Source: JAJEFO01 sp965221845 | Lineage (GTDB): Bacteria > Pseudomonadota > Alphaproteobacteria > Rhodobacterales > Rhodobacteraceae | Length of the DNA stretch: 64,000 nt | Assembly (NCBI GenBank): GCA_965221845.1 | Contig: OZ244919.1 | Location: 3,720,001-3,784,000, forward strand | Reading direction: 5' to 3' | Shown: piece by piece, positions 36,184-45,314 of the stretch | Position numbering within the stretch: the first letter of the stretch is position 1 | Layout: every line of letters begins with the position of its first letter | Notes under the pieces: generated by a model | Seen by the model: only the letters and a program-made list of their open reading frames with translations | Database searches by the model: none | Told to the model about the DNA's origin: nothing | Translations under genes and position numbers: made by a program

Positions 36184-38778
36184 TCAGCCGTCGAGAATCC
36201 GCGTCACGATCTCTCCAAGGTCCCGGCTGGGGTTCCTCAGGAGGCGCGTGAGGGCCCGGGCCATCATGCCCTGCCGCCTCTCGTCGAGGAGGCGCATCGT
36301 CTGGAATGCCGTGGCCGTGCGCGCGGCAACCTGGGGGTTCACCGGGTCAAGCCTCGCGATCCAGTCGGCGACCAGCTCGTAGCCGGCGCCCGACGGGTGG
36401 TGGAACGCCGGCACTGTCGCGGCAAGGGCGCCGATCACGGCCCGGAAGCGATTGGGCGCCTTCCAGCGGAACAGCGCATGCCCGGAGAGCTCCTTCGTCC
36501 TGGCGAGCGCCACGTCCGGCCCGGCTTCGAGAATCTGGATGGAGAACCACTTGTCCAGGACGTTCGGCTCTTGCTTCCAGCGCGCGAAGAAGGCGGCAAG
36601 CTCCTCGTCCGCTTCGCCGGCGCGGACCAGCGCTCGCAGCGCTCCGAGCGCCTCCGTCATGTTGTCGGCGCCGGCGAAGGCCTCGCGGGCGAGGCCCGGC
36701 CCCTCCGTCCGGACCAGTGCGGAAAGCGAGGCGAGGCGCAATGCCCGCCGGCCCGCATGCGCCGGATCGGGGCGGTACGGACCCGGCACTTCCATCTCCC
36801 GGAAGAGCCGGGAGAACGTGGCGTGCAGGCCTTCGGCGACGGCTGTCCGCATCGCCTGGCGGCAGTCGTGGATGCGCATCGGGTCCGGGACCTGCCCTTC
36901 GTCGCGGATCGCGCGGAGAACGTCCTCCTCCGAGGGCAGCTCGAGCGCGGCGGCGCGGAAGGCCGGATCAAGCGAGTCGTCCGAAACGAGCTGTCCGAGC
37001 GCCTCGATGTGGGCGCCGCCCGGCGCGGCGCCGCCCGCCGCCATCCTGACGATGGCCCTCTTGGCCAGCATTCGCCCGGCTTCCCAGCGGCTGAACGGAT
37101 CCGGGTCGTGCGCAAGGATTGTCAGGTGCTCGGCCTCGGGCATCTGCCGTTCCAGGATGACCGGCGCCGAAAAGCCGCGGTTCAGCGACAGGACCGGCGT
37201 GCCGGCCGCGTCGGCCACGGGACCGTCCAGATGCGCTTCGGTTTCCGTCCAGCCGCGTCCGGGCGCGAAGATCCAGCTCCCCGTCTCCGTCCTGAGATCA
37301 AGCACTTCGGTGTCGGCGACCTGGGCGCCGTCGGGGCCCAGCACGCCGACCGCGAGAGGGATCCGCAACGGGCGCTTCTCCGGCTGGCCGGGTGTGGGCG
37401 GCGTGCTCTGGCGGAGCGTCAGCCTGAGACGGTCGCCGTCCCAGTGCCGGCAGACGGCGATTCGGGGCGTGCCGGACTGGTCCCACCATCGCTCGAAGCC
37501 GTCCAGCGGGCTGCCTGCGGCGTCCGCGAAGCAGGCAAGGAAGTCCCCGATCGTCGCGGCCCGGCCGTCATGGCGCTCGAAATACGCCTGAAGCGCCCTT
37601 TCGTAGGCGGCGTCGCCCACGAGCGCCTTCAGCATGCGAATGACCTCGGCGCCCTTGTCGTAGACGGTCGCGGTGTAGAAATTGTTGATCTCGACATAGC
37701 TTTCCGGCCTGACGGGATGCGCGAGCGGGCCGTTGTCCTCCCCGAACTGCCGTGATCGCAATGCCATGGCGTCGTCGATGCGCCGGACGGCATGGCCCCT
37801 CGTGTCGCCGGCGAACTGCTGCTCGCGGAACACCGTCAGCCCTTCCTTCAGGCAAAGCTGGAACCAGTCGCGGCAGGTGATCCGGTTGCCGGTCCAGTTG
37901 TGGAAGTACTCGTGCGCGACGGTGCTCTCGATCGCCTCGTAGTCGCGGTCGGTCGCGGTGTCGGGCGAGGCAAGGACATATCTCGAATTGAATATGTTGA
38001 GGCCCTTGTTCTCCATGGCGCCGGCATTGAAGCTGTCGACCGCAACCAGGTTCAGGACGTCAAGGTCGTAGGCGCGGCCATAGGTGCGCTCGTCCCACCT
38101 CATCGCGCGCTTGAGGCTTTCCAGCGCATGGGCGCAGCGGCCCTCGTCGCCCGGCCGGACCCAGATGCCGATGTCGATGCTGCGGCCGTCGCGGGTCCGG
38201 TAGCGGTCACGGCGGGCGACGAGATTCCCCGCGACGATCGCGAAGAGGTACGAAGGCTTGGGCCAGGGGTCGCGCCACTCCGCGAAGCCCTTGCCTTCCG
38301 CGACCAGGTTGCCGTTCGAGAGCAGGACGGGAAGGTCGCCCTCCAGGCGGACGTCGAAGGGCGCCATGACGTCAGGACGGTCCGGGTAGTAGGTGATCTT
38401 CCGGAACCCTTCCGCCTCGCATTGCGTGCAGAAGATCCCGTCAGAATGGTACAGGCCTTCAAGCTCGGAATTGGCGCTCGGGCTTATCTCGACCTCGCAC
38501 TCCCAGGTGAAGGGCCGCTCCGGCACTGCCGCGGTCAGGCCGCGGCCGTCAAGGCGCGGGCCGGCCGGCCGGCCGTCGATCGCCGCGCGGACGAGGCGCA
38601 GGCCCTCGCCGTCGAGGTGAAAGGTCCGGTCGTCCGTCCCGGGGTTCGGTGAAAACGCGACACGCGAGGTCACGCGGGTCGTTTCGGGATCGAGCAGGAA
38701 GTCGAGACGGACGGAGTCGACGAGCCAGGGTGGCGGCCGGTAGTCGGCGAGGCGCACGGGCTTTGGTCTGTCCGTCAT
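36184..38778 (-). CDS. pepN: aminopeptidase N
   Basis: M1 zinc aminopeptidase, cytoplasmic. 864 residues, normal for the gluzincin PepN type. Substrate motif GAMENKGLNIFNSRYVLA, zinc site HEYFHNWTGNRITC (HExxH) with the third ligand in LKEGLTVFREQQF, and the long helical C-terminal domain are all visible. The start MTDRPKPVRLADYRPP is typical. Confidence 0.96.
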   Translation of the reverse strand: MTDRPKPVRLADYRPPPWLVDSVRLDFLLDPETTRVTSRVAFSPNPGTDDRTFHLDGEGLRLVRAAIDGRPAGPRLDGRGLTAAVPERPFTWECEVEISPSANSELEGLYHSDGIFCTQCEAEGFRKITYYPDRPDVMAPFDVRLEGDLPVLLSNGNLVAEGKGFAEWRDPWPKPSYLFAIVAGNLVARRDRYRTRDGRSIDIGIWVRPGDEGRCAHALESLKRAMRWDERTYGRAYDLDVLNLVAVDSFNAGAMENKGLNIFNSRYVLASPDTATDRDYEAIESTVAHEYFHNWTGNRITCRDWFQLCLKEGLTVFREQQFAGDTRGHAVRRIDDAMALRSRQFGEDNGPLAHPVRPESYVEINNFYTATVYDKGAEVIRMLKALVGDAAYERALQAYFERHDGRAATIGDFLACFADAAGSPLDGFERWWDQSGTPRIAVCRHWDGDRLRLTLRQSTPPTPGQPEKRPLRIPLAVGVLGPDGAQVADTEVLDLRTETGSWIFAPGRGWTETEAHLDGPVADAAGTPVLSLNRGFSAPVILERQMPEAEHLTILAHDPDPFSRWEAGRMLAKRAIVRMAAGGAAPGGAHIEALGQLVSDDSLDPAFRAAALELPSEEDVLRAIRDEGQVPDPMRIHDCRQAMRTAVAEGLHATFSRLFREMEVPGPYRPDPAHAGRRALRLASLSALVRTEGPGLAREAFAGADNMTEALGALRALVRAGEADEELAAFFARWKQEPNVLDKWFSIQILEAGPDVALARTKELSGHALFRWKAPNRFRAVIGALAATVPAFHHPSGAGYELVADWIARLDPVNPQVAARTATAFQTMRLLDERRQGMMARALTRLLRNPSRDLGEIVTRILDG

Positions 38779-39210
38779 CGGCGGGGTCCCGGCCAGCTTC
38801 GGCGAGGGTGCATGTAGCGCCTGGCGGAGCGGCGATCAACGCCGGCGGGCCGCGCGCCCGCGGTGATCGCGCCTCGAGCGGCCCGCGAGGGTTCCGCCAT
38901 GCCCGCGCGAATCGGCGATCGGTCATCCGCGTGCCGGGCGCCCGCAGGAGGGCTGCGGCGCCGGCTCCCGGCGTCTCCGCCCCCGGACCGCGGCGGCCGC
39001 CCTTCGTCCGACGCCTCACGCTGCCGCGGCAACGCGTGCAGGCCGCCTGCGAGCCATTCCCCGGATCCCGGGCCGCCGATGCAGGCGCGCGCCGGGAAGG
39101 CGGAAGCCCCCTGCGGGGATCAAGGCCTTCGCCGGGACCGGGCGGCCTTGTGCAGGCCCGGCGCGTCGCATTACATGCCGCCCGGCGCCCTCGTGCCAGG
39201 GGAGAAAGTG
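38779..39210. other. divergent intergenic region
   Basis: 432 GC-rich bases between the divergent pepN and the amidotransferase-like gene. No gene, repeat or clear promoter box recognised. Confidence 0.4.
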
Positions 39211-39987
39211 ATGGCCTTGCCCGTCGTCGGCATCATCGGCAGCGCGCATCTCGTGGATGGCGAGTACCCCGTTCACCTGGGCGGGTGCATGAATTCGGCC
39301 GCGATCCGGGACGTGTCGGGCGCCATGCCGCTGATCGTGCCGTCCGATCCCGGCCTGGTCTCCGTGGCAGGGCTGATGTCCGTCTGCGACGGCTTCCTGT
39401 TTCCGGGAGGGCGGGCGAACGTGCATCCCGAAGAATACGGAGAGAGCCCGACGGCGGCTCATGGCGCCTTCGACCGGGACCGCGACAGGATCGCGCTGCC
39501 GCTGCTTCGCGAATGCGTGGCCACGGGCCAGCCGGTTCTCGCGATCTGCCGCGGGTTTCAGGAGATGAACGTCGCGATGGGCGGATCGCTTCATCCCGAG
39601 ATCCGGGACCTGCCCGGCCGCATGAACCACAGGATGCCGCCGGACGGGACCCTGGACGAGAAGTTCGGGCCTCGCCACGCGGTGACGCTGACCGAAGGCG
39701 GCGTGTTCCATGGCCTGCTTGGTGCCACGACCGTCCTGACCAACACGCTTCACGGACAGGGCATCAAGGAGGCCGGCGACAGGATCGTGATCGAAGGGCG
39801 CGCGGCTGACGGCACGGAAGAGGCGATCCGTGTCGAGGGTGCGCCGGGCTTTGCGCTCGGCGTGCAATGGCATCCCGAATACAGGGCGACGGAGGATCCG
39901 GCTTCCCGGCCGCTGTTCGAGGCATTCGGCGAGGCGGTCCGGCGTTGGGCGGCCGGAGAGAGGCCGGCGCGCCTCAAGAGCGCGTAA
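39211..39987 (+). CDS. gamma-glutamyl-gamma-aminobutyrate hydrolase family
   Basis: Class I glutamine-amidotransferase fold used as a hydrolase (PuuD-like), expected to cleave gamma-glutamyl amides in polyamine or related catabolism. 258 residues. Nucleophile Cys in PVLAICRGFQEMNVAMGGSL, His-Glu in GVQWHPEYRA, HRMPPDGTLDEKFGPRHAV in the middle. ATG 39211 follows GGGGAGAAAGTG. Puu pathway partners are not in the window. Confidence 0.9.
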   Translation: MALPVVGIIGSAHLVDGEYPVHLGGCMNSAAIRDVSGAMPLIVPSDPGLVSVAGLMSVCDGFLFPGGRANVHPEEYGESPTAAHGAFDRDRDRIALPLLRECVATGQPVLAICRGFQEMNVAMGGSLHPEIRDLPGRMNHRMPPDGTLDEKFGPRHAVTLTEGGVFHGLLGATTVLTNTLHGQGIKEAGDRIVIEGRAADGTEEAIRVEGAPGFALGVQWHPEYRATEDPASRPLFEAFGEAVRRWAAGERPARLKSA

Positions 39988-40424
39988 TGGCCCGTCGGCA
40001 TCGATCGACATGATGCCCGCTTCCGTCAAGGACGCAATGCATGGCAGTCCAGCGAGCGAGATTCCTGCAGATCCGGGGCTCCGCAAGACTCAGGAGGCGC
40101 CAGACGGAACTTGCAGTCCCCGGCAGGCGTTCGGCCGTGAGGTGATGGCAGTGGGCCCGGGCGTCATTCCGGCCCTCTCTCGATCGGCGCTTGCTGCCTG
40201 ATTTCTGACGTGCCATCGTCACTCGCTGGCCCGCAGGAACTCGCTTCCGGCATGGCAGGCCGAAAGGCGTTCGGCGGTCTGGGCGCAGGGCAGCAAGGCC
40301 GGGACCTGGCCGCCTTGGCATGGCACGGGGCCGGTCCTGGACCGGACGCTGCCGAAGAACGGGTCTGGACACCGTGCGCCGAAGCCGTCACGAACCGCAT
40401 GACGCTCGTGCAGGAGGAGACCGG
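39988..40424. other. gap without a recognisable gene
   Basis: 437 bases between the hydrolase and the isomerase. No family-like open frame and no repeat seen. Confidence 0.4.
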
Positions 40425-41117
40425 ATGAAGCGCTCTCGCGTAAACGACATCATGGCGGCCGCGGAAGCGATGATGCGTTCGTTCGGCTTCACGCTGCCGC
40501 CGTTCGCCCACTGGGCTCCGGAAGAGTTCCGCCTGCGCGTGAATGACGGGTCGGCAAGGCGCATCGCCGGCGCGCGTCTCGGCTGGGACATCACGGATTA
40601 CGGGCAGGGGGAATTCGACAGGCTCGGCCTCTTCCTGTTCACGCTGCGGAACGGCTTTCTCGCCGACCTGGAGCGCGGGAGGGGCATGGTCTACGCCGAG
40701 AAGCTGCTGATCAGCCGGCAGGACCAGGTCAGCCCGATGCATACCCATGTCATCAAGTCCGAGGACATAATCAACCGGGGCGGGGCGACGCTCGCGGTGG
40801 AGCTGTTCGGTTCCGCTTCGGACGGGAGTTTCGACGGCGGGAAGGGCGTCACCGTCCTGACCGACGGGCTGGAGCGCCGGCTGCCTCCCGGCGAGATCCT
40901 GAAGCTGGCTCCGGGCGAGAGCGTCACGTTGAATCCGGGCGACTGGCACGCGTTCTGGGGCGAGGGCGGGGACGTGCTGATCGGCGAGGTCTCGACCGTG
41001 AACGATGACGTGACCGACAACGTCTTCCGCGAGCCGATAGGGCGGTTCGCCGACATCGAGGAGGACTGCGCGCCAGCGCGCCTGCTGGTCAGCGACTACG
41101 ACACGTGGCTCGCCTGA
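40425..41117 (+). CDS. D-lyxose ketol-isomerase family
   Basis: Cupin-fold sugar isomerase, D-lyxose/D-xylulose type. 230 residues. Metal-binding His pair in VSPMHTHVIKSEDIINRGG and a later His in LNPGDWHAFWGEGGDV, with GEVSTVNDDVTDNVF typical of the family. ATG 40425 has GGAGGAGACCGG upstream. No kinase or transporter for the sugar adjoins it. Confidence 0.88.
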   Translation: MKRSRVNDIMAAAEAMMRSFGFTLPPFAHWAPEEFRLRVNDGSARRIAGARLGWDITDYGQGEFDRLGLFLFTLRNGFLADLERGRGMVYAEKLLISRQDQVSPMHTHVIKSEDIINRGGATLAVELFGSASDGSFDGGKGVTVLTDGLERRLPPGEILKLAPGESVTLNPGDWHAFWGEGGDVLIGEVSTVNDDVTDNVFREPIGRFADIEEDCAPARLLVSDYDTWLA

Positions 41118-41214
41118 GGCCCGCGCCCCCGGCGGCCGCCCCGCGCCTGCACGCGCGGGCGCCTGCGCCGCCGGCAAGCGCCGGCCGGGAACGCGGGCCC
41201 CGATCACAGGACCG

Positions 41215-41753
41215 GACGGCCTCGGCGAGCGCCGGTTCGACGCGCGTCAGCCAGCGCCCGTGAACCGCGGGACGTCGACGAACGTCTCCGCGGGAAGGGC
41301 CGGGGCGGCCGTGCGCGGCCTGGATGTCGGCGGACAGCCGGCGCAGGCCGGGCCCGGCACGCGGGACGCCAGGTCCGGCACCCGTCCGGGGCGCGGGATG
41401 ACGAAGCGGGAGTCGTTGCAGGCCGGGTGCAGGCGCCGGAACCGCCGGTCCGGCGTCCACCCGGTCCAGCGGTCGCGCGCGGCCGGCCTGGACGCGCCCG
41501 GCTGCCGGCCGCCCGGCGCGAGCCGGGTCCCGCCGTGCAGCGCGACCCGGGCAGTAGGCCCTTGCCGACGATGCCGTGGAACCGCAGGCAGCGGCGCTCC
41601 TCGACCGGACGGTCCCGGAGTCGGTGCCCGCGCCCGCCGCGGGTCGGGCGCACCGTGACCGCGCGCAGGTCGACAGACGACTCCGGCGTCGGAAGAGCCG
41701 CCATGGCCGGCACGCTGCAACGTCAAGAACGGAATGGCCAGCCCTGAAATCAC
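41215..41753 (-). pseudogene. DUF4338 protein, frameshifted remnant
   Basis: Pieces of one protein are spread over two frames: RCLRFHGIVGKGLL, then DRWTGWTPDRRFRRLHPACN, DSRFVIPRPG and DLASRVPGP with RLSADIQAAHGRP, then ETFVDVPRFTGAG. This order (LRFHGIVGKG, W.GWTPD.RFRRL, NLASRVL, ETFVDPARF) is that of DUF4338, the domain of DruA in Druantia defence and of related proteins found near transposons. Frameshifts and missing ends make it inactive. Confidence 0.6.
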
Positions 41754-41771
41754 TGGGCGGGGACAATAAAA

Positions 41772-41949
41772 TGGATTATATACCTAATTAAAAAACTAAG
41801 TCTTTGAATCCAATACTTTTCTATTATCCACCGCCTCCATTAATCAATCTTTTTGCATTTTTCACCATTTCATCCGGTTCCGGCTCGTTTGCCGATTTTT
41901 AACTTGTTTTTTTTAATAACATTTGTTGTTTAGTTAAGTATATAATCCC
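41772..41949. mobile_element. 178-bp AT-rich MITE with IS1595-type ends
   Basis: Ends TGGATTATATACCTAATT and, read inward from the right, GGGATTATATACTTAACT agree at 21 of 25 positions. An 8-bp duplication CAATAAAA flanks it (41764-41771 and 41950-41957). Composition is strongly AT-rich, with no coding capacity. The ends match those of the IS1595-type transposon that follows, so the same transposase could mobilise it. Confidence 0.75.
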
Positions 41950-42077
41950 CAATAAAAGGGGATTATATACTTGACTTGCATATCCGTGATCGTTATCAGG
42001 ATACCGGATCATGGATGGAGAGTCAAGGATGGCGAAAAACAGGTAGTGTCTCAGTTTGAAATCGTCGCAATGACGAA

Positions 42078-42103
42078 ACGGGGCGACCCGCGGGCCGCCC
42101 CGT
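42078..42103 (-). terminator. hairpin downstream of gene A
   Basis: Arms ACGGGGCG (42078-42085) and CGCCCCGT (42096-42103) around a self-complementary core CCCGCGGG; on the minus strand it is followed by TTCGTC. It lies about 210 bases beyond the stop of gene A and just inside the cassette end. Confidence 0.5.
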
Positions 42104-42311
42104 GTGGATGGTGTCTGATGCCGGCCTGCCCGTCGCGCCGCCCCGCGGCGGGTTCTCCGTCGCGAGCGGCGGGCGGCACCGTCTCTAGCGGCTGACGCAA
42201 AAGGCCCGTCTAGTGCCCGATTGTGTTGGGGGTGCAGAGGATACGAGACACCCCCGAACCGGCCGCTCTACGGGCCTTGTCTCGCGCGATAGACCGTGCG
42301 GCCCGGCCGCG

Positions 42312-42969
42312 TCACTGGTTGCCGCCGAGCAATTCGCCTCCCGGCCCGACCCGCGCGCAGCCCTTGCCGCCCATGAACAGGAAGTAGGCGCTGCCTGCCG
42401 TCGCATACCCACGTCCGGGGCCAGGCGTGATGACCTGCACCACCAGCTCGCCGGGGCCCTGGATGGGGTTGTTGGCATTGCGGTTGCTCCAGACGTGGGC
42501 ACCGGCCTTGGGACGGCCCTCGACGATGTTCTCGCCCAGGGCGCCGCCGGCGAAGGTAAGGGAATCTCTCCCGCCAAGCACATTCTGCCAGGCATTGCTG
42601 TTCACTTCCGGCGTGCGCCACTCCCAGTCGGTGAACTCGGCACCGGCGCGGTTTGTATTACGTGTGCTCAGAAATTTGACGGTCGTGAAACTTCGCGGCG
42701 TCACGTTGGGGTTGCTGGAAGACAGAATGACCTTGAAGCGGCCCGGCGTGGCGTGGTCGCCGCAGCCGTCCACGACGGTGTTGCCGGAAACCGGCGCAAG
42801 TCGGATGGTGCAGGTGCTGGTGGTGCATTGCGGCGGCGGTGGCGGCAACTGGGCGTGCGCACTCGTGGCCAGAACCAGGGCGACCAGTGCGGCCGCCAGC
42901 AGGGCAGCGAGACAGGCGGGGAGCGCCGCCGTGAGCCGTGTCAGGGGGGGGGGGGGGGTAACGTAGCAT
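42312..42969 (-). CDS. secreted protein A, phase-variable, currently OFF
   Basis: ATG 42969 with CTGGAGGAATTCCCC upstream, then MLRY and the poly-C tract. As sequenced (15 C) the frame leaves the signal peptide: it reads PPPPPD and on through non-secretory sequence. With 14 C the frame would be MLRYPPPP-LTRLTAALPACLAALLAA and so on to TSAHA-Q, a complete signal peptide, then QLPPPPPQCTTSTCTIRL and a mature protein ending GPGGELLGGNQ (218 residues in all). The mature part has few Cys (QCTTSTC, DGCGD, GKGCARV), is Asn/Gly-rich and looks like a beta-rich secreted domain. No family recognised. Confidence 0.75.
42944..42958 (-). repeat. poly-C switch tract of gene A (15)
   Basis: Fifteen Gs on the plus strand, read as C in gene A, starting in the fourth codon. 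The signal-peptide frame needs a length of 14 or 17. Confidence 0.9.
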
Positions 42970-43113
42970 GGGGAATTCCTCCAGTTGGGAGATGGCTCCC
43001 TCTATCACCTTTGCCTCGGTAAAGGCAAGAGAAAATTTCAAAGTGAGACACTACCGAAAAACACGGTAGTGGCTCGGTTTGAAAGTTTGTCTATTTTCAG
43101 AAAGGAAAGTACT

Positions 43114-43119
43114 ATATAA
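43114..43119 (+). promoter_or_regulatory. likely -10 box of gene B, cut off by IS30
   Basis: TATAAT in ACTATATAATG, directly left of the IS30 insertion site. Removing the IS30 places it about 40 bases upstream of the ATG at 44501, with AGGAAAATGTTAACCATGAGGAACACAGTC between. A -35 box is not obvious. Confidence 0.45.
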
Positions 43120-43121
43120 TG

Positions 43122-44466
43122 CCCCCGTTCCACAGTGAAGTGCAACACCCTATGTGGGTGAATGGTGGTCGTATCGACGCATGATGCTGCGAATCGGCCG
43201 GATGGCGGCGACAGTCCCGGTGTTGAGCCGAGGAGACCGCCATGCCCGAGGGCCAGCGCCACCTGACCCATACCGGGAGATCCCGGATCCACGCGCTGAG
43301 GGAAAGCGGGATCTCCGACGCGGCGATCGCCCGCCAGCCGGGGCGCAGTCCGTCATCGGTCCCGCGCGGGATCCGGCGCAACGGCGGAGCCCGGGGCCAG
43401 CGGCACGCCCAGGCGCAGCGGAGGTCCGAGGCGCGGCCCCGTCGGTGCCCAGCAGGATGACGCCGGAGCCGGTGGCGCTGGTGGAGGGGCGGCTGGCGCG
43501 GGGCTGGAGCCCGGCGCGGGTCTCGGGGCGGCTGCGCCTTGAGGGCCACCCGGTGGCGGGGCGCCAGTGGACATGCCGGCACGTCCACGCCGACCGCAGG
43601 GCCGGGGGCGGGCTCTGGCGGCACCTGCGCCGCCGGTCAGGGAGGCCGAACCGCAGGGGCGGGGCCCACGCGGGCCGGGGCCACATCCCGGGCCGGGTGG
43701 ACATCCCCGGGCGCCCGGCGCCGGGGGAGGGGAGGGAGCGGACCGGCGACCGGGAGGCGGACACGAATCAACGGCGCGGGCACCGGCGGGGCCGTGGTGT
43801 CGCTGGTGGACCGGGCGTTGAGATACACGCTCCTGCGGCGCGTCGGCAGGAAGACGGCGGCGGCGGTCGGGGCCGCCATGACCGGCCTTCCGGGGCCGCA
43901 CCGCGGCGCGGTGCACACGATCACCGCCGACAACGGAAAGGAGTTCGCGGACCACGCGCGGGTGTCGGCGGCGCTGGGCGCGGGGTTCCCGTGCGCGCGG
44001 CCCTGTCACTCCCGGGAACGGGGCCCGACCGGGCACACCAACGGGCTGGTGCGGGGGTACCTGCCCAAGGGCACGGACCTGCGCAAGGTGACGGACGCCG
44101 AGGTCAGGGCCGTGCAGGACCGCACGGACGCGCGTCCGCGCAGGGTCCTGGGTTACCTGACGCCGACGGAGCGTTCCTGAGGGCGCGGCCTCCCTGACCG
44201 GCGCCGCCCCGTCTCGGGGGGGCACGGACAGGACTTTCCGGGCGCACCGGGGTCACCCCGGGCGACGCCCCCGGCGCGCCCTGCCGGCATGCCTTGCGCC
44301 GCCTGGCGGGCGGTGCTACGCTCCTATTCGAAGGGACCGAGCCGTTCCCGTGCGGAATCGGGGGGCCGGAGGGCGCGGAAAGCGCAACGCCCGGCCCTTC
44401 CCTCCGCTCGGGCCAGTCCCTCGCTCCGGAAAGGGCCGGGCGTTGCGCTTCGGAGTGGCGCCGGGG
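43122..44466 (+). mobile_element. IS30-family element, copy 3 (diverged)
   Basis: Left end CCCCCGTTCCACAGTGAAG, right end read inward CCCCGGCGCCACTCCGAAG, flanked by ATG (43119-43121 and 44467-44469). 1345 bp. Clearly diverged from copies 1 and 2 but of the same group. A long hairpin sits before the right end: GCGCAACGCCCGGCCCTT at about 44379-44396 pairs with AAGGGCCGGGCGTTGCGC at about 44431-44448. Confidence 0.85.
43242..44180 (+). pseudogene. IS30-family transposase, frameshifted
   Basis: MPEGQRHLTHTGRSRIHAL, then several frame breaks (near 43440 and 43770). The 3' part (RINGAGTGGAVVSLVDRAL, TITADNGKEFADH, ERGPTGHTNGLVRGYLPKG) keeps the second Asp, but the catalytic Glu context is altered. 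The sequence GACACGAATCAACGGC around 43770 has the same extra base as copy 2. The stop falls early (GYLTPTERS), so the C-terminus is also shortened. Confidence 0.8.
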
Positions 44467-44500
44467 ATGCAGGAAAATGTTAACCATGAGGAACACAGTC

Positions 44501-45175
44501 ATGAACCAGAAAAACCTTAATTCGCCCCCCCCCCCCCCCCCCCCCCTCGCTAAACTAGCGACCCTCCTGCTGCTTGCGGCCATCGCATGGCCGGCGCAGG
44601 CCCAGCAGCTGGTCATCCCGGCGACCACCGGGGCGGATGCCTGCACGGAAGGTGGCTCGCCAGAGTCCGATACGCACCTTTTTTCTATCGGGACTCCCAC
44701 ACAAAACAGTCTGACATTCAACATTTCGAGGATCCAGTTTGGCGATCCATTCACAGTATATGCGGGGGTTCAAGAAGGCGGGACGGGTACTCCACAGCAG
44801 GTTAAAGATCTCGGTTCATCCCAACCACTGGCGGTACAGACCGTCAACTTCACCAGCCTGAAGAAGAATACGCGCTACACAGTCGTTATGTACGGTGGCA
44901 CAGCACCATATACAAGTCCGATTGACCGCCACTGCTTCAAGACCCGCGGCGAGTTCACGACTGCCGAGCAGAACCTGGTTTTGTCTGAAGGCACTTGGGT
45001 ACCCAACCTAGCCCAATATAACCAGACCGGGTGCTATGCGGTGGCCCGCACGCGGCAGGACATTCGGGACTGCTATTGCAACGGCAGGCGCAACGGAACA
45101 CACATCCTCGCCGGCCAGACTGTGGCGAGCCAGGCGCAAAGGCAGTATCTCAATTGTCCGGACCTCGACAGCTGA
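44501..45175 (+). CDS. secreted protein B, phase-variable, currently ON
   Basis: ATG 44501 with GAGGAACACAGTC upstream: MNQKNLNS, a 22-base C tract (seven Pro codons plus the first base of Leu), then LAKLATLLLLAAIAWPAQA-QQ, a complete signal peptide with cleavage after AQA. The mature part (about 190 residues: VIPATTGADACTEGGSPESD, TLTFN-type NSLTFNISRIQFG, VNFTSLKKNTRYTVVMYGG, GCYAVARTRQDIRDC, NGTHILAGQTVASQAQRQ) has several Cys and looks beta-rich. At this tract length the whole frame is open for 224 residues. The gene has lost its presumed promoter to the IS30. No family recognised. Confidence 0.75.
   Translation: MNQKNLNSPPPPPPPLAKLATLLLLAAIAWPAQAQQLVIPATTGADACTEGGSPESDTHLFSIGTPTQNSLTFNISRIQFGDPFTVYAGVQEGGTGTPQQVKDLGSSQPLAVQTVNFTSLKKNTRYTVVMYGGTAPYTSPIDRHCFKTRGEFTTAEQNLVLSEGTWVPNLAQYNQTGCYAVARTRQDIRDCYCNGRRNGTHILAGQTVASQAQRQYLNCPDLDS
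44525..44546 (+). repeat. poly-C switch tract of gene B (22)
   Basis: Longest homopolymer in the window. A change of one base would put the signal peptide and mature protein out of frame. Length reported by any assembly at such a run should be treated as approximate. Confidence 0.9.
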
Positions 45176-45263
45176 TCCATCCGGTTCTCGGGAGTGCGGG
45201 CCACGCGAGGGCGTCAGTCCGGAACCGGATATCGCCGGAGGATCGCGGAACATCCCGAACACG

Positions 45264-45286
45264 GGGCGGCCTCCTGGCCGCCCTTT
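45264..45286 (+). terminator. Rho-independent terminator of gene B
   Basis: GGGCGGCC-TCCT-GGCCGCCC followed by TTT, about 90 bases beyond the stop codon and inside cassette B. Confidence 0.75.
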
Positions 45287-45314
45287 CCCCACGCAGGCCT
45301 TGAACGTTCAAACT

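Larger units (their letters stand above)
42042..43055. mobile_element. cassette A: non-autonomous mobile unit
   Basis: 1014 bp starting GGTAGTGTCTCAGTTTGAAA and ending with TTTCAAAGTGAGACACTACC (inverted pair), flanked by the 8-bp direct repeat GAAAAACA (42034-42041 and 43056-43063). It encodes only the secreted protein A on the minus strand, with a hairpin near its left end. No transposase inside. Cassette B next to it has the same kind of ends. Confidence 0.75.

Noticed and set aside
41250..41770. Initially read as an IS5-type transposase remnant
   Set aside because: The order LRFHGIVGKG, GWTPD, NLASRV-like, ETFVD fits DUF4338 better than any transposase.
42030..43090. Cassette ends read as a plain terminator palindrome
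   Set aside because: The palindrome at 43046-43075 is formed by two different element ends with a shared direct repeat between them, and the same ends recur at 42042 and 45325.
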